Of a stretch of DNA of 64,000 nt, positions 48,965-60,546 are shown piece by piece. Made by a program: the position numbers and the translations under genes. This DNA comes from Cellulomonas cellasea (GTDB lineage: Bacteria; Actinomycetota; Actinomycetes; Actinomycetales; Cellulomonadaceae), in contig NZ_JAUDBQ010000005.1 of assembly GCF_030372105.1 (NCBI RefSeq), forward strand, positions 150,905-214,904, in the 5' to 3' direction. The notes below the pieces were generated by a model. It was not told the origin of the DNA and ran no database searches. It was given only the letters and a program-made list of their open reading frames with translations. Each line of letters begins with the position of its first letter. Within the stretch, counting starts at the first letter, position 1.

Positions 48965-50458
48965 TCACAGGGCGGCTGTTCCGAACCAGGCGCCCAGTGC
49001 GTGGGGCAGCTCGGGGTCGGCGAGGTCGCCGGCCCAGGCGACGTGCCCGTCGGGCCGGATGAGCACGGCCATCGGCGCGGGGACCTGGCCGATGACCGGC
49101 AGCTCCCATTCGCCGTCGTGTGTGGCGTCGACCCATCGGACCCGATCCGGCCAGGGGGAGATCTCGAGGCCGCCGGGCTCGCCGAAGTTGAGGAGCAGGG
49201 GCCGGGCGTTGTGCAGCAGGGCGTAGACGCGGGTGGGGCCGTCGGCGCCGCCGAGGTCGAGGTCGGGCATGCGGCGCCCGATCAGCGGGTGGCCCTCGCC
49301 GAGGTCGTAGTGGATGCCGAGCCCGGAGAGCTCCGCGACGGTGCGGCGGCGCGGCTCGTCCATCGCCAGCAGGCTCGCGAGCGTCTCGCGGAGGGCGTCG
49401 TGGCGATCGTCGGGGGTGCTGAGCGCGACCTGCGCCATCGTGTTCCGCAGCACCTGGGCGCCGACGGGGTGGCGTTCGGCGTGGTAGGTGTCCAGCAGGC
49501 TCGTGGGCGACGTCCCGCGGATCACCTGGGCGAGCTTCCAGCCGAGGTTCACGGCGTCCTGCACGCCCGTGTTGAGCCCTTGGCCGCCCTGCGGCGGGTG
49601 CACGTGGGCGGCGTCCCCGGCGAGCAGCACCCGCCCCGCCCGGTAGGCGGCGGCCTGTCGCGTCGCGTCGGTGAAGCGGGAGATCCAGTTCGGGCTGTGC
49701 GCGCCGTAGTCGGTTCCGTAGGCGGCGGCCAGCGCGTCGCGGACGTGCCGCAGCGTGGGCTCGCCCGGCTGGTCGACGAGCGGCTCCTTGAGGACCACCC
49801 GGTATGGCCCGCCGCCGGTGTCCCGGTTGACGGGTCCGATGCCCCCGCCCTCGCGCCGCATGCCGATCTCGGGCTCCTGGTCCATCTCGACCTCGGCGAT
49901 GAGCCAGGAGGTTGTGGCGTCCCAGCCGGGGAAGTCGATGCCGGCGGCTTTGCGGACGACGCTGCGCCCACCGTCGCAGCCGACGAGGTAGGGCGCCCGC
50001 AGGATGCTGCCGTCGGACAGGCGCACGTCGACCCCGGCGTCGTCCTGCGTGTGGCCCGTCACCTCGCGCTCCCGGAGGATCGGCACGCCCAGCTCGCCCA
50101 CCCACTCGGCGAGCAGGCGCTCGATGTGGCCCTGCCAGAGCGCCAGCCCGTAGTTGTGGCGGGTGGGGAAGTCGCTGAGGTCCAGCGGGATGCCGGCGAA
50201 GCCCTGGATCTGCATCGTCTGCCCCGCCGCGAGGAATCGGTCGGCGATGCCGCGCTGGTCCAGCACTTCGATGGTGCGGGAGTGCAGGCCGCCGGCCCGC
50301 GAGCCGTCCACGACCTGGCTGGCGCGTCGTTCGACGAGGGTGGCGTCGATGCCCGCCAGCGCGAGCTCGCCCGCCAGCATCAGCCCGGTGGGGCCGGCGC
50401 CGGCGATCACGACGTCGTGGTCGGAGGTCCGGGTTGCTGCCCCGGTCGTCTCTGGCAT
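48965..50458 (-). CDS. FAD-dependent aromatic monooxygenase
   Basis: About 497 residues of the p-hydroxybenzoate hydroxylase/polyketide hydroxylase class. GAGPTGLMLAGEL binds FAD, LVGCDGGRSVVRKAAG is the DG motif, and RVLLAGDAAHVHPPQGGQGLNTGVQDAVNL the GD motif. The C-terminal ~110 residues look like the thioredoxin-like end of this class. AGGAGG is seven bases from the second ATG (50458), better spaced than the ATG at 50464. It hydroxylates aromatic rings or inactivates antibiotics such as rifampicin or tetracycline; substrate unknown. Confidence 0.9.
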   Translation of the reverse strand: MPETTGAATRTSDHDVVIAGAGPTGLMLAGELALAGIDATLVERRASQVVDGSRAGGLHSRTIEVLDQRGIADRFLAAGQTMQIQGFAGIPLDLSDFPTRHNYGLALWQGHIERLLAEWVGELGVPILREREVTGHTQDDAGVDVRLSDGSILRAPYLVGCDGGRSVVRKAAGIDFPGWDATTSWLIAEVEMDQEPEIGMRREGGGIGPVNRDTGGGPYRVVLKEPLVDQPGEPTLRHVRDALAAAYGTDYGAHSPNWISRFTDATRQAAAYRAGRVLLAGDAAHVHPPQGGQGLNTGVQDAVNLGWKLAQVIRGTSPTSLLDTYHAERHPVGAQVLRNTMAQVALSTPDDRHDALRETLASLLAMDEPRRRTVAELSGLGIHYDLGEGHPLIGRRMPDLDLGGADGPTRVYALLHNARPLLLNFGEPGGLEISPWPDRVRWVDATHDGEWELPVIGQVPAPMAVLIRPDGHVAWAGDLADPELPHALGAWFGTAAL

Positions 50459-50669
50459 GCGCATGCCTCCTGAGATCGCGGCCGCTGCTGATGGGCGGTG
50501 TGAGGCCGGGGCGCGAGGGGCGCGGTGTTCGGCAGCGTAGGCGGTGTCGGCGCCGATGGCCCTGTGGGTCGAAACGCATCGATCTTTGACTCGAAAGTAT
50601 CGGCCTGCTTATCCGGCGGCGAGGGCAATAGCGCATCCCCCGCCGCTGCCGGTCGCAGATTGCCAACTT

Positions 50670-50705
50670 AAACGTTTCGCCACCCGAAAGGTGCGTTTCA
50701 AACGC
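50670..50705. promoter_or_regulatory. Palindromes upstream of the xylanase gene
   Basis: AAACGTTT (50670-50677) and the perfect 13-base palindrome GCGTTTCAAACGC (50693-50705) lie ~180 bases before the xylanase ATG. They resemble LacI-type operator halves, as expected for cellulase/xylanase control. The rest of 50465-50886 holds no gene. Confidence 0.45.
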
Positions 50706-50817
50706 CTTGCCGGGCTGTGCTGGGCACAGCAAAGTGGGCGGCACGGCTCCGCGCGGCGACGCCCCTCGATGGGTGGCCGGTGGCGCCGGGCCCACCCATC
50801 GAGCCAAACCGGCCTGA

Positions 50818-52854
<2,037 letters not shown>

Positions 52855-52869
52855 CACCTGCCCCATCTG

Positions 52870-52911
52870 CTCAGGGCGGGCTGCCGACACTGACCGGCAG
52901 CCCGCCCTGAG
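52870..52911 (+). terminator. Strong hairpin terminator of the xylanase gene
   Basis: A perfect 17-bp stem (52870-52886 with 52895-52911) with an 8-base loop starts 16 bases after the xylanase stop. Confidence 0.88.
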
Positions 52912-52935
52912 CGGCGCATCCGCCAGAGAGCGCGG

Positions 52936-54474
52936 GTGAATCCGCAGGCCGGACCCGTTTTCACCTTCGGGTCCCATCGAAACCAGGCGCGCGCGGCCGA
53001 ACAGGCAGACGTGTCTGGGTTGATCGATCCCTCTGCTCCGGCGGGAGCCCGCCGCCACTCCACCGAGGGCCGGCACGAGCCGTCCTCGGGCGTCCCCCCG
53101 AACTCCCTGTCGCAGCTGTTCGAGCTCGACGACCTCACCGACCCCGCCGCGCCGGCCACTCCCGCCGGGCGGCGCCTCTATGTCCCGGTCGCCACCAAGT
53201 TCCTGCTCGCGGTGCTCGGGACCGTGCTGTGGGTGGGCCTGTCGGTGTGGATCTCCCAGGCCTGGATCAACGAGCTGACCGACGTGGTGGGGGTGCTGCT
53301 CGCCTGGGTCGTCGTCTGCCTTGTCGCGTACTTGCCGGGCGCCGTCGTGGCGTTCATGGCGTTCTCCCTCGCGATGGACCGCCAGCCGCCGCTGCGGGTC
53401 GCGGAGCCCACCACGCCGCTCACCGTGATCATCGCCGCGCGGAACGAGGAGCAGGGCATCGGGCCGACGATCGCCGCTGTGCACCGCACCGACTACGCGG
53501 GTCCCGTGCACGTGATCCTGGCGGACAACGGCTCCACAGACGGCACCGCCGAGGCGGCCCGCCGCACCGCCGACGAGCTGGGGGTGAGCCTGTCGGTGGT
53601 GCGCGAGGAGCGCCCCGGCAAGGCGAACGCCCTCAACACCGCGTTGGAGACGGTCGCCACCGAGTACGTGGTGACGGTGGACGCGGACACGCTGCTGCAC
53701 GTCGAGTCGCTGCGCCGGCTCGTGTCCCGGCTGGAGTCGGCGCCCGACGACACCGTCGCGGTGGCGGGCGCGGTGCTGGTCCGCAACTCCCGGGAGAACC
53801 TGCTGGCGCGGATGCAGGAGTGGGACTACTACCTGGGCATCGCCGCGGTGAAGCGCATGCAGGGGCTGTACCAGGCGACGCTCGTCGCGCAGGGCGCGTT
53901 CTCCATCTACCTCACGGCGGACCTGCGCCGCATCGGCGGCTGGCCGGACGCGATCGGCGAGGACATCGTGGTCACCTGGCGGCTCATGGAGCATGGCCAG
54001 CGGGTCTTCTTCGAGCCGACGGCCGTCGCGTTCACCGATGTGCCGACGAAGGTGCGGCACTTCATGCGGCAACGGGCCCGGTGGGCGCGCGGGATGTTCG
54101 AGGGGCTCGCGGCGGTGCCGCCGTGGCGCCAGCGGCGGCCGATGACCCGGTTCGTGGCGGGCATCGACCTACTGATCCCCGGGCTGGACATCGGGTACGC
54201 GCTGATCTGGATGCCGGGCATCGTGCTGTTCCTGCTCGGCTACCCGTGGGTGGTGTCGGCCTGGACGCTGGTGGTGCTGCCGCTCACCGTGCTGGTGTAC
54301 GGCAGCCTGCGCCGCTACCAGTCGCGGAACGTGTTCGGGCCGCTCAACCTGCGGGTGCGCCGCAACCGCGGCGGCTACCTAGCGTTCCTGCTGCTGTACC
54401 AGGCGCTGTGCTCCTGGGCGTCGCTCGCCGGCTACGCCCAGCACCTGTTCGGCGCCAGGCGCCGCTGGAAGTGA
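52936..54474 (+). CDS. Processive family 2 glycosyltransferase (membrane)
   Basis: 512 residues. Two N-terminal membrane segments (~80-130) precede a GT2 domain: VIIAARNEEQGI, LADNGSTDGTAEA, VDADT (metal), GEDIVVTWRL and QRARWARG (the QxxRW motif of processive synthases). Three more membrane segments end near 495. The pattern fits PgaC/hyaluronan-synthase-type enzymes that polymerise and extrude a polysaccharide. The first ~75 residues are not conserved, so the true start may lie downstream of the GTG at 52936. Confidence 0.86.
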   Translation: MNPQAGPVFTFGSHRNQARAAEQADVSGLIDPSAPAGARRHSTEGRHEPSSGVPPNSLSQLFELDDLTDPAAPATPAGRRLYVPVATKFLLAVLGTVLWVGLSVWISQAWINELTDVVGVLLAWVVVCLVAYLPGAVVAFMAFSLAMDRQPPLRVAEPTTPLTVIIAARNEEQGIGPTIAAVHRTDYAGPVHVILADNGSTDGTAEAARRTADELGVSLSVVREERPGKANALNTALETVATEYVVTVDADTLLHVESLRRLVSRLESAPDDTVAVAGAVLVRNSRENLLARMQEWDYYLGIAAVKRMQGLYQATLVAQGAFSIYLTADLRRIGGWPDAIGEDIVVTWRLMEHGQRVFFEPTAVAFTDVPTKVRHFMRQRARWARGMFEGLAAVPPWRQRRPMTRFVAGIDLLIPGLDIGYALIWMPGIVLFLLGYPWVVSAWTLVVLPLTVLVYGSLRRYQSRNVFGPLNLRVRRNRGGYLAFLLLYQALCSWASLAGYAQHLFGARRRWK

Positions 54475-54485
54475 GCGGTGGGCCG

Positions 54486-55856
54486 TCAGACTGCAGTGCT
54501 GCTGCTTGACTCCTCGTGGTCGCGCACGGCCTGCGCGGCCTGGCGGCCCGACGGAGCCAGCATCGCGAGCACCACGACCACGAGGATCACCGCGCCGGTG
54601 GCGATCAGCAGCGACTCGACGCTGAACCGGTCGGCGAGCGGCCCCAGCACCGCCATGCCGAACGGCATCGCGAGTGCCATGACGATGCCCATGATCCCGA
54701 AGACCCGGCCCTGGCGCTCCGGCTCGACCGTCTCCTGCAGGAGGGTCATGGAGGTGGTGGAGAAGAACGGCACCGCGAGGCCGAAGCCGAACATGAACGC
54801 GAAGAAGACCCACATGTTCGTGGAGAAGCCCATGCCGATGGACAGGGCGCCGAAGACGAGGGTGGTCCCCACGATCATCGTCATGCGGTTCTTCAGGCCG
54901 CCCCACGTCGCCAGCAGCACGCCGCCGAGCGTCATCCCGATGGAGAACGAGAGCTCGGTGACGGTGAGCTTCCACACCTCGTCGCCGAAGGTGCGGACCA
55001 CCATGAGCGGGGTCAGGTTGGACGGCGCGACGACGAGGACGAACACGACCGCGAACAGGCCCAGCAGCCAGCGGACGAACCCGTGGCGGTGCACGTACCG
55101 CAGCCCGCCGACCAGGTCCGCGAAGTAGCCGGCCTTCTCGCCGTCGGCCAGGTCGGCGCGCACCACCCGGCCGACGCGCAGCAGGGCCAGCAGCGCGATC
55201 CCGATCGCGGCGGTCACCACGTCGATGAAGAAGATCGCGACGATGGACGCGCTCGCGTAGACGGCCGCCGCGACGGCCGGGGTGACCAGCACCATCGCGG
55301 ACTGGATGGAGCCGTTGATCCCGTTGACCCGCATGAGCTTGCTCGTCGGCACGAGCTGCGGCAGGAGCGCGGCCACCGCTGGCATCTGGACCCCGGCCCC
55401 GACGGAGCGGATGGCCAGCGCCGCGTAGATGAGCCACAGGTCGTCGCTGCCCCCGACCATCAGCAGCGCCAGCACCAGGGTGGTCGCCGCGATGGAGGCG
55501 TCCGCCGCGATGATCATCGCCTTGCGGTTGAGCCGGTCCGCCCAGACTCCCGCGAAGACCGACACGATCGCCTGCGGCAGGAAGCCGAACACCGCGGCCA
55601 GGGCGAGCACGCCACCGGACTTCGTCTCGAGGGTGAGGTGCCACATGATCGCGTACTGCACGAGCATCGAGCCGAACAGCGAGACGGTCTGGCCGCCTAA
55701 GAACAGGGTGGCGTCCCGCCGCCACTGCGGCTTCTCGGCCTCGTCGGGCACGGGCGCCGGGGCGGCCCCGTCCACGGCGATCGTCGTGTCGGGCGCCCCG
55801 GGGAGCCCTTCGCCGTCGGTCGGCGTCAGGTCGGCGTCGGTGCGCGGCGGATTCAC
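54486..55856 (-). CDS. MFS exporter (MFS_3/EntS-like)
   Basis: About 456 residues with 12 membrane segments. WADRLNRKAMIIAAD is motif A-like, ALAIRSVGAGVQMPAVAALLPQLV and MGVIVMA-type helices are typical of the DHA3/EntS-macrolide exporter group. Likely exports a drug or siderophore. I start at the GTG 55856 (NPPRTDADL) with an AAGATGGA element; a GTG at 55901 would add 15 residues. Ends 11 bases from the convergent GT2 gene. Confidence 0.88.
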   Translation of the reverse strand: MNPPRTDADLTPTDGEGLPGAPDTTIAVDGAAPAPVPDEAEKPQWRRDATLFLGGQTVSLFGSMLVQYAIMWHLTLETKSGGVLALAAVFGFLPQAIVSVFAGVWADRLNRKAMIIAADASIAATTLVLALLMVGGSDDLWLIYAALAIRSVGAGVQMPAVAALLPQLVPTSKLMRVNGINGSIQSAMVLVTPAVAAAVYASASIVAIFFIDVVTAAIGIALLALLRVGRVVRADLADGEKAGYFADLVGGLRYVHRHGFVRWLLGLFAVVFVLVVAPSNLTPLMVVRTFGDEVWKLTVTELSFSIGMTLGGVLLATWGGLKNRMTMIVGTTLVFGALSIGMGFSTNMWVFFAFMFGFGLAVPFFSTTSMTLLQETVEPERQGRVFGIMGIVMALAMPFGMAVLGPLADRFSVESLLIATGAVILVVVVLAMLAPSGRQAAQAVRDHEESSSSTAV

Positions 55857-55932
55857 CGGTCCATCTTGAGGGCAGCGCGGGGCGGCGTCACGCGATTTCA
55901 CGCCGCCCCGCAGGTGGCCTTGGTGCGAACGC

Positions 55933-58509
55933 TCAGGGCGTCGGGGCGGTCACCGGCTCCTCGCGGTGGGGGTGGCGGCGCTCGAGGGAGGCGCCCTCCA
56001 CGTCGACGTCGGGCAGGATGCGCTGCAGCCAGCCCGGCAGCCACCACGCCTTGTCGCCCACCAGGTGCATGAGCGCCGGGACGAGCAGCATCCGCACGAC
56101 GAACGCGTCGAGCAGCACCCCGAAGGCCAGCGCGAAGCCGATCGGCCTGATCATCGCGCTGTGGGAGAAGATGAACCCGCCGAACACCGCCGCCATGATG
56201 ATGGCCGCAGCGGTCACGACCGCGCGTCCGGCGCGCACCCCCTCGACGATGGCGCGGCGCGACGGCGCCCCGTGGGCGTACGCCTCGCGCATGCCGGAGC
56301 CGAGGAAGAGCTGGTAGTCCATCGCGAGCCCGAACAGGATGCCGAGCAGCAGCGTGGGCAGGAAGTTCAGGATCGGCCCGGGGGAGTCGACGCCGAACAC
56401 CGAGCCCAGCCACCCCCACTGGTAGATGGCCACGACCCCGCCGAGCGACGCGAAGAACGACAGGATGAACCCGAACGTCGCGATCACCGGCACCAGGATC
56501 GAGCGGAACACGATGATCAGGATGATCAGCGACAGGCCCACCACGACGGCCAGGTACAGCGGCAGCGCCGCGGAGAGCTTGTCGGAGATGTCGATGTTGC
56601 CGCTGGCCTGGCCCGCGACGGCGATCTCGATGTCGCCGCCCACCGGCGGCAGCGCGCGCAGGTCGTGCACCAGGTCCTCGGTGGACAGGGCTGTGGGGCC
56701 GCCCACGGGGATGACCTGGAAGGCCGCCACCGTGAGGTCCTCGGACGTGCCGATCGGGGCCACGGCCACCACGCCGTCCTGGGCGTAGAGCTCCTCGGCG
56801 ACCTGCGTCTGGAGCGCGAGGGCCTCACCCTCGGTGACGCCCTCCGGCAGGTCCGCGACCACCAGCAGCGGGCCGTTCTGCCCGGCGCCGAACTTCTCGG
56901 CCACCGTCGTGTAGGCCTGGTACTGCGTGGACTCTGGCGCCTCGGAGGAGCCGTCGGGCAGGTTGAGCTGCAGCGACGTCGCAGGCAGGGCCACCACCAC
57001 GAGCGCGCCAATACAGGCGAGCGCGCGGATCACGGCGCCCGGTGTCGACATGGGCTTGGCGGGGGCGGCCAGCGGGGCGGGCGCCGCCGCGGTGGCCGTG
57101 GAGCCGAGGCGGGCGCGCTCACGGCGGCTGAGGATGCGCATGCCCGCCAGCGACAGCAGCGCCGGGGTGAGGGTCACGGCGACGAGGACGGCGACCAGGA
57201 TGCACGCGGCGCCGACGGTGCCCATCAGCCCGAGGAACGGGATGCCCGTGACGTTGAGCGCGAGCAGCGCGATCAGCACCGTCGCCCCCGCGAACACCAC
57301 GGCATTGCCCGACGTGCCGTTCGCCAGCGCGATGGACTCCTCGACCTCGTAGCCCTGCTTGAGCTGGCGCCGGTGCCTGTTGATGATGAACAGCGAGTAG
57401 TCGATGCCCACGGCGAGCCCGAGCATCACGCCGAGGATGGGCGTCACGGACACCATGTCGACGACGCCGGAGAAGGACATCGCGGCGAGCACGCCGATGC
57501 CGACGCCGACCAGCGCGGTGAGCAGCGGCAGCCCGGCGCCCACGAGCGTGCCGAGCATGACCACGAGCACCAGTGCGGCGACGACCAGGCCGACGACCTC
57601 CCCGACGCCGAGGATGTCGGGGACGCCCGCGGCGATCTCCGCGGACACGTCCGTCTCGACGCCCGGGACCGCGTCGCTGGGGAAGACGGCGGCGACGGCG
57701 TCCTTGGTTTCCTGCGTGATGGACATCTGCTGCTCGGTGAACGTCACCGGCGCGATCGCGGCGCTGCCGTCCGCGGAGACGGTGCGGATCTCCGAGGCCA
57801 TCTGGAGCAGGGACGACGAGTCCTCGAGCAGCGCCTGCTGGGCGTCGAGCTCGGCGCGGCCGGCGTCGAGCTGTGCCTGCTGGGCGTCGAGCGCGGACTG
57901 CTGCGCGTCGAGCGCCGCCTGCTGCGCGTCGAGCTGTGCCTGCTGGGCGGTGAGCTGCGGCTCGGCCTGGGCCAGCGCGCCCGCGGCCTCGGCCTGAGCG
58001 CGCGCCGCGTCGAGCTGCGCCTGGCCCGCGTCGAGTTGGGCTTGGCCTGTGGTGAGCTGCGCCTGGCCGGCGTCGAGCTGGGACTGCCCGTCCTCGAGCT
58101 GCGTGCGGGCGGCGTCGAGCTGGGCCTGGCCGCCCTCGAGCTGCTGCGCCTGCTCGGCCCGCTGCGCCTCGGTGGCGAACGGGTCGATCACGGCCTCCAC
58201 GCCGGGGACCTCAGCGGCCTCGGCGACCTTGGCGCTGATCGCGGCCTGCTGCTCGGCGGTGAACGCGGATCCGTCGGCGGTGCTGAACACCACGCTCCCG
58301 GTGCCGCCCGACGCCTCGGGGAAGGCCGTCTGCAGGCGCTGGGTCACCTCCTCGGTGGGGGTGCCGGGGATGGTGAAGCTCGTCGCGAGGGCTCCCGCGC
58401 CCAGCAGGTACGCGGCGCCGACGGCCACGAGCACCGCGAGCCAGGTGACGAGGACCGTGCGGGCGCGTCGCGCTGCCGTACGGCCGAGGCGGTAGAGGAG
58501 CTCAGCCAT
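55933..58509 (-). CDS. MMPL-family exporter with long coiled-coil insert
   Basis: 858 residues, RND/MMPL type with 12 membrane segments in two halves (first at ~16-38, then ~305-480; second ~495-515 and ~650-815). Residues ~120-235 form a repeat of seven-residue QLDAGQA-like units, a predicted coiled coil in the first extracytoplasmic loop. MMPL proteins export lipids or siderophores or extrude drugs; the motif GIDYSLFIINRHRRQL is diagnostic. AAGGA precedes the ATG. It follows the TetR gene by 36 bases in the same operon, so its expression is likely drug- or lipid-induced. Confidence 0.92.
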   Translation of the reverse strand: MAELLYRLGRTAARRARTVLVTWLAVLVAVGAAYLLGAGALATSFTIPGTPTEEVTQRLQTAFPEASGGTGSVVFSTADGSAFTAEQQAAISAKVAEAAEVPGVEAVIDPFATEAQRAEQAQQLEGGQAQLDAARTQLEDGQSQLDAGQAQLTTGQAQLDAGQAQLDAARAQAEAAGALAQAEPQLTAQQAQLDAQQAALDAQQSALDAQQAQLDAGRAELDAQQALLEDSSSLLQMASEIRTVSADGSAAIAPVTFTEQQMSITQETKDAVAAVFPSDAVPGVETDVSAEIAAGVPDILGVGEVVGLVVAALVLVVMLGTLVGAGLPLLTALVGVGIGVLAAMSFSGVVDMVSVTPILGVMLGLAVGIDYSLFIINRHRRQLKQGYEVEESIALANGTSGNAVVFAGATVLIALLALNVTGIPFLGLMGTVGAACILVAVLVAVTLTPALLSLAGMRILSRRERARLGSTATAAAPAPLAAPAKPMSTPGAVIRALACIGALVVVALPATSLQLNLPDGSSEAPESTQYQAYTTVAEKFGAGQNGPLLVVADLPEGVTEGEALALQTQVAEELYAQDGVVAVAPIGTSEDLTVAAFQVIPVGGPTALSTEDLVHDLRALPPVGGDIEIAVAGQASGNIDISDKLSAALPLYLAVVVGLSLIILIIVFRSILVPVIATFGFILSFFASLGGVVAIYQWGWLGSVFGVDSPGPILNFLPTLLLGILFGLAMDYQLFLGSGMREAYAHGAPSRRAIVEGVRAGRAVVTAAAIIMAAVFGGFIFSHSAMIRPIGFALAFGVLLDAFVVRMLLVPALMHLVGDKAWWLPGWLQRILPDVDVEGASLERRHPHREEPVTAPTP

Positions 58510-58545
58510 GGGGGTCCTTCGAGGTGCCGGTCGGGGGCGGTCGGG

Positions 58546-59190
58546 TCAGTGGTGGTGCGGGCCGTGGGAGGCGGCGGCGCGGTGGGACTCGATCATGCGG
58601 TCCACGAGGGCGGTCCACACGAGCCGGGAGGCGTCGTCGTCCGACGCGCCGGTCTGCTCGGCCCAGCGGCGGTGGACCGCGGCCAGGCCGCCCATCAGCG
58701 ACGCGACGAGCACGTCGACGTCGAAGCGGTCGATCTCGGGGTGGCGTCGGGCCAGCCGTTCCGCGAGGCGGTCGCTCACGTCGGCCGCCGCGCGCAGCAC
58801 GAGCAGTGCCTGGCCGGGGGAGGTGCGCGCGCCGCGGGCCCCGACGACACGCGTCAGGTAGGAGAGCGGGGTGACGAGGTCTGCGGAGCGCAGGGCCTCG
58901 GCGAGCTCGTCCAGCAACGAGGCGTCGCTGGCCGGGGCGTCGGGGGCATCGGCCGCGAGGTCGTCGACGACGGCGCCGAGGACGTCCACGCACACGGCGG
59001 TGACGATGTCCTCCACCGAGGCGAAGTGGTTGAAGACGGTGCGTCGTGAGACGTCGGCGCGCGCGGCGAGCTCGTCGACGGTGAACCCGGCGCCGCCGGT
59101 CTCGCGGATCAGGGCGGCCGCGGCGTCGACGATCGCCCGATGGCTCCGCTGCTTCGACGCCGCTCGGCGGTCGATCGGGGCGGCAGTCAT
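58546..59190 (-). CDS. TetR-family repressor of the MMPL operon
   Basis: 214 residues. HTH: IVDAAAALIRETGGAGFTVDELAARADVSRRTVFNHFASVED. The C-terminal domain binds an unknown ligand. It is first in the operon with the MMPL exporter. The ATG has no Shine-Dalgarno; TAGTGT ends six bases upstream, so the mRNA is probably leaderless. A perfect palindrome sits between -10 and -35, indicating that it represses its own promoter and the exporter. Confidence 0.92.
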   Translation of the reverse strand: MTAAPIDRRAASKQRSHRAIVDAAAALIRETGGAGFTVDELAARADVSRRTVFNHFASVEDIVTAVCVDVLGAVVDDLAADAPDAPASDASLLDELAEALRSADLVTPLSYLTRVVGARGARTSPGQALLVLRAAADVSDRLAERLARRHPEIDRFDVDVLVASLMGGLAAVHRRWAEQTGASDDDASRLVWTALVDRMIESHRAAASHGPHHH

Positions 59191-59196
59191 GGGATG

Positions 59197-59226
59197 ACAC
59201 TAAGTGCATCGATGCACTGAGTGCAA
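59197..59226 (-). promoter_or_regulatory. Promoter of the TetR-MMPL operon
   Basis: On the minus strand, -35 TTGCAC (59221-59226) and -10 TAGTGT (59197-59202) are 18 bases apart; the ATG follows the -10 by six bases. Confidence 0.75.
59203..59218. promoter_or_regulatory. TetR operator
   Basis: AGTGCATCGATGCACT is a perfect 16-base palindrome filling the -35/-10 spacer, with a further AGTGCA half site at 59220. Binding here would block RNA polymerase directly. Confidence 0.8.
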
Positions 59227-59328
59227 TCTGGCGAATGGGCGGGTGCGCGGCCTCGCAGCGCCCCGACGCCTTCACAGTGCGAGGGTGGGACGACGGACCT
59301 TGCCCGCCCACCCCTCGTGAGGTGAGAC

Positions 59329-60057
59329 ATGAGTGCTCCGACCTACCCGCTGCGCCTCGAAGGCCAGATCGACCCCGGCCTCAACAGGTGGCTGTGGCTG
59401 CTGAAATGGCTGCTCGTCATCCCGCACGTCATCGTGCTGTTCGTGCTGTGGCTCGTCTTCCTCGTCCTGACGTTCATCGCCGGGGTGATGATCCTGATCA
59501 CGGCCCAGTACCCGCGCCCGCTCTTCGACTTCAACGTCGGCGTGCTGCGCTGGGGGTGGCGGGTGTCCTTCTACGCCTACGGGGCGCTCGGCACCGACAG
59601 GTACCCGCCGTTCACACTGGAGGACGTGCCCGACTACCCGGCCCGGCTCACCGTCGACTACCCCGAGCGGCTGTCCCGCGGGCTCGTGCTGGTCAAGTGG
59701 TGGCTGCTGGTGTTCCCGCAGCTCCTGATCGTCGGCATCCTCACCGGCGCCCCGTGGGGCGGCACGTGGGACGGCGACAACTCGTGGGACGACGGCGGCG
59801 GCGCCTGGCAGTCGGGCGGCGGGCTGATCAGCCTGCTCGTGCTGTTCGCGGCCATCGCGTTGTTGTTCAGCGGCCGCTACCCGCGCTCGCTGTTCGACCT
59901 GGTCATCGGGCTGCAGCGCTGGGTGCAGCGCGTCGCGGTGTACTCGGCGTTGATGACTGACGAGTACCCGCCGTTCCGCCTCGACCAGGGCGGGGCGGAC
60001 CCCGGCCTCAGCCAGGGCCCGCCCCAGCCCTCGGCGCCCCGGCCTGATCTGGCCTAG
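59329..60057 (+). CDS. DUF4389 membrane protein
   Basis: 242 residues. Two copies of a DUF4389 unit: YPLRLEGQIDPGLNRWLWLLKWLL and YPERLSRGLVLVKWWLL, each followed by membrane segments and by a RYPRSLFDLVIG/YPRPLFDFNVG motif. About four membrane segments. Function unknown. It is divergent from the TetR operon. Confidence 0.87.
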   Translation: MSAPTYPLRLEGQIDPGLNRWLWLLKWLLVIPHVIVLFVLWLVFLVLTFIAGVMILITAQYPRPLFDFNVGVLRWGWRVSFYAYGALGTDRYPPFTLEDVPDYPARLTVDYPERLSRGLVLVKWWLLVFPQLLIVGILTGAPWGGTWDGDNSWDDGGGAWQSGGGLISLLVLFAAIALLFSGRYPRSLFDLVIGLQRWVQRVAVYSALMTDEYPPFRLDQGGADPGLSQGPPQPSAPRPDLA

Positions 60058-60087
60058 CGGGCGCCGGGCTCGACGGGTGGCCGCCCG

Positions 60088-60546
60088 TCAGGGGGCGGCG
60101 CCTGCGGTGACGTGCGCGTCGAGCTCGTCGAGCGCGCTGTCCCAGCCGTCGTAGACGTTGCCGTCGCCTCGCGCGGCGTCGAACCCGCGCAGGTCGAACG
60201 TCATGCGGGTGCCGGGCCCGGAGGGCTCGAGCGTGACGGTGATGAGCGGCGCGTCGTCCGGGTCGTCGTCGGGGGAGCCCCAGGTGAAGACGAGCCGCTC
60301 GGGCTCGACGACCTCCCGGTAGACGCCGCCCGTCGGGTACTTCTCGCCGGTCTCGTCGTTCACCATCGTGTAGGCGTACCGGCCGCCGACGCGGGCGTCG
60401 ATGGCGACGGTCTCGCGTGGGGTGTGCACGCCGCTGGGGTGCCACCACGCGGCGGCCTCGTCGGGGTCGGTCCAGGCGCGCCACAGGTCCTGCGGGGTGG
60501 CGTCGAAGTCGCGCACGAGCGTGAAGCCCTTGGCCATGTCGATCAT
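60088..60546 (-). CDS. SRPBCC/AHSA1-domain protein
   Basis: 152 residues. The START-like fold is indicated by FTLVRDFDATPQDLWRAWTDPDEAAAWW, GGRYAYTMVNDETGEKYPTGG and the C-terminal GWDSALDELDAHV. Binds small hydrophobic ligands; such genes often pair with an ArsR regulator, as here. AAAGGA precedes the ATG, which overlaps the ArsR stop as ATGA. Confidence 0.92.
   Translation of the reverse strand: MIDMAKGFTLVRDFDATPQDLWRAWTDPDEAAAWWHPSGVHTPRETVAIDARVGGRYAYTMVNDETGEKYPTGGVYREVVEPERLVFTWGSPDDDPDDAPLITVTLEPSGPGTRMTFDLRGFDAARGDGNVYDGWDSALDELDAHVTAGAAP

Noticed and set aside
52855..52935. c-di-GMP or other riboswitch before the GT2 gene
   Set aside because: The only structure seen is the xylanase terminator; no known riboswitch core is recognisable.
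57830..58130. Non-coding repeat array
   Set aside because: The repeats stay in frame within the MMPL gene and encode a coiled coil.
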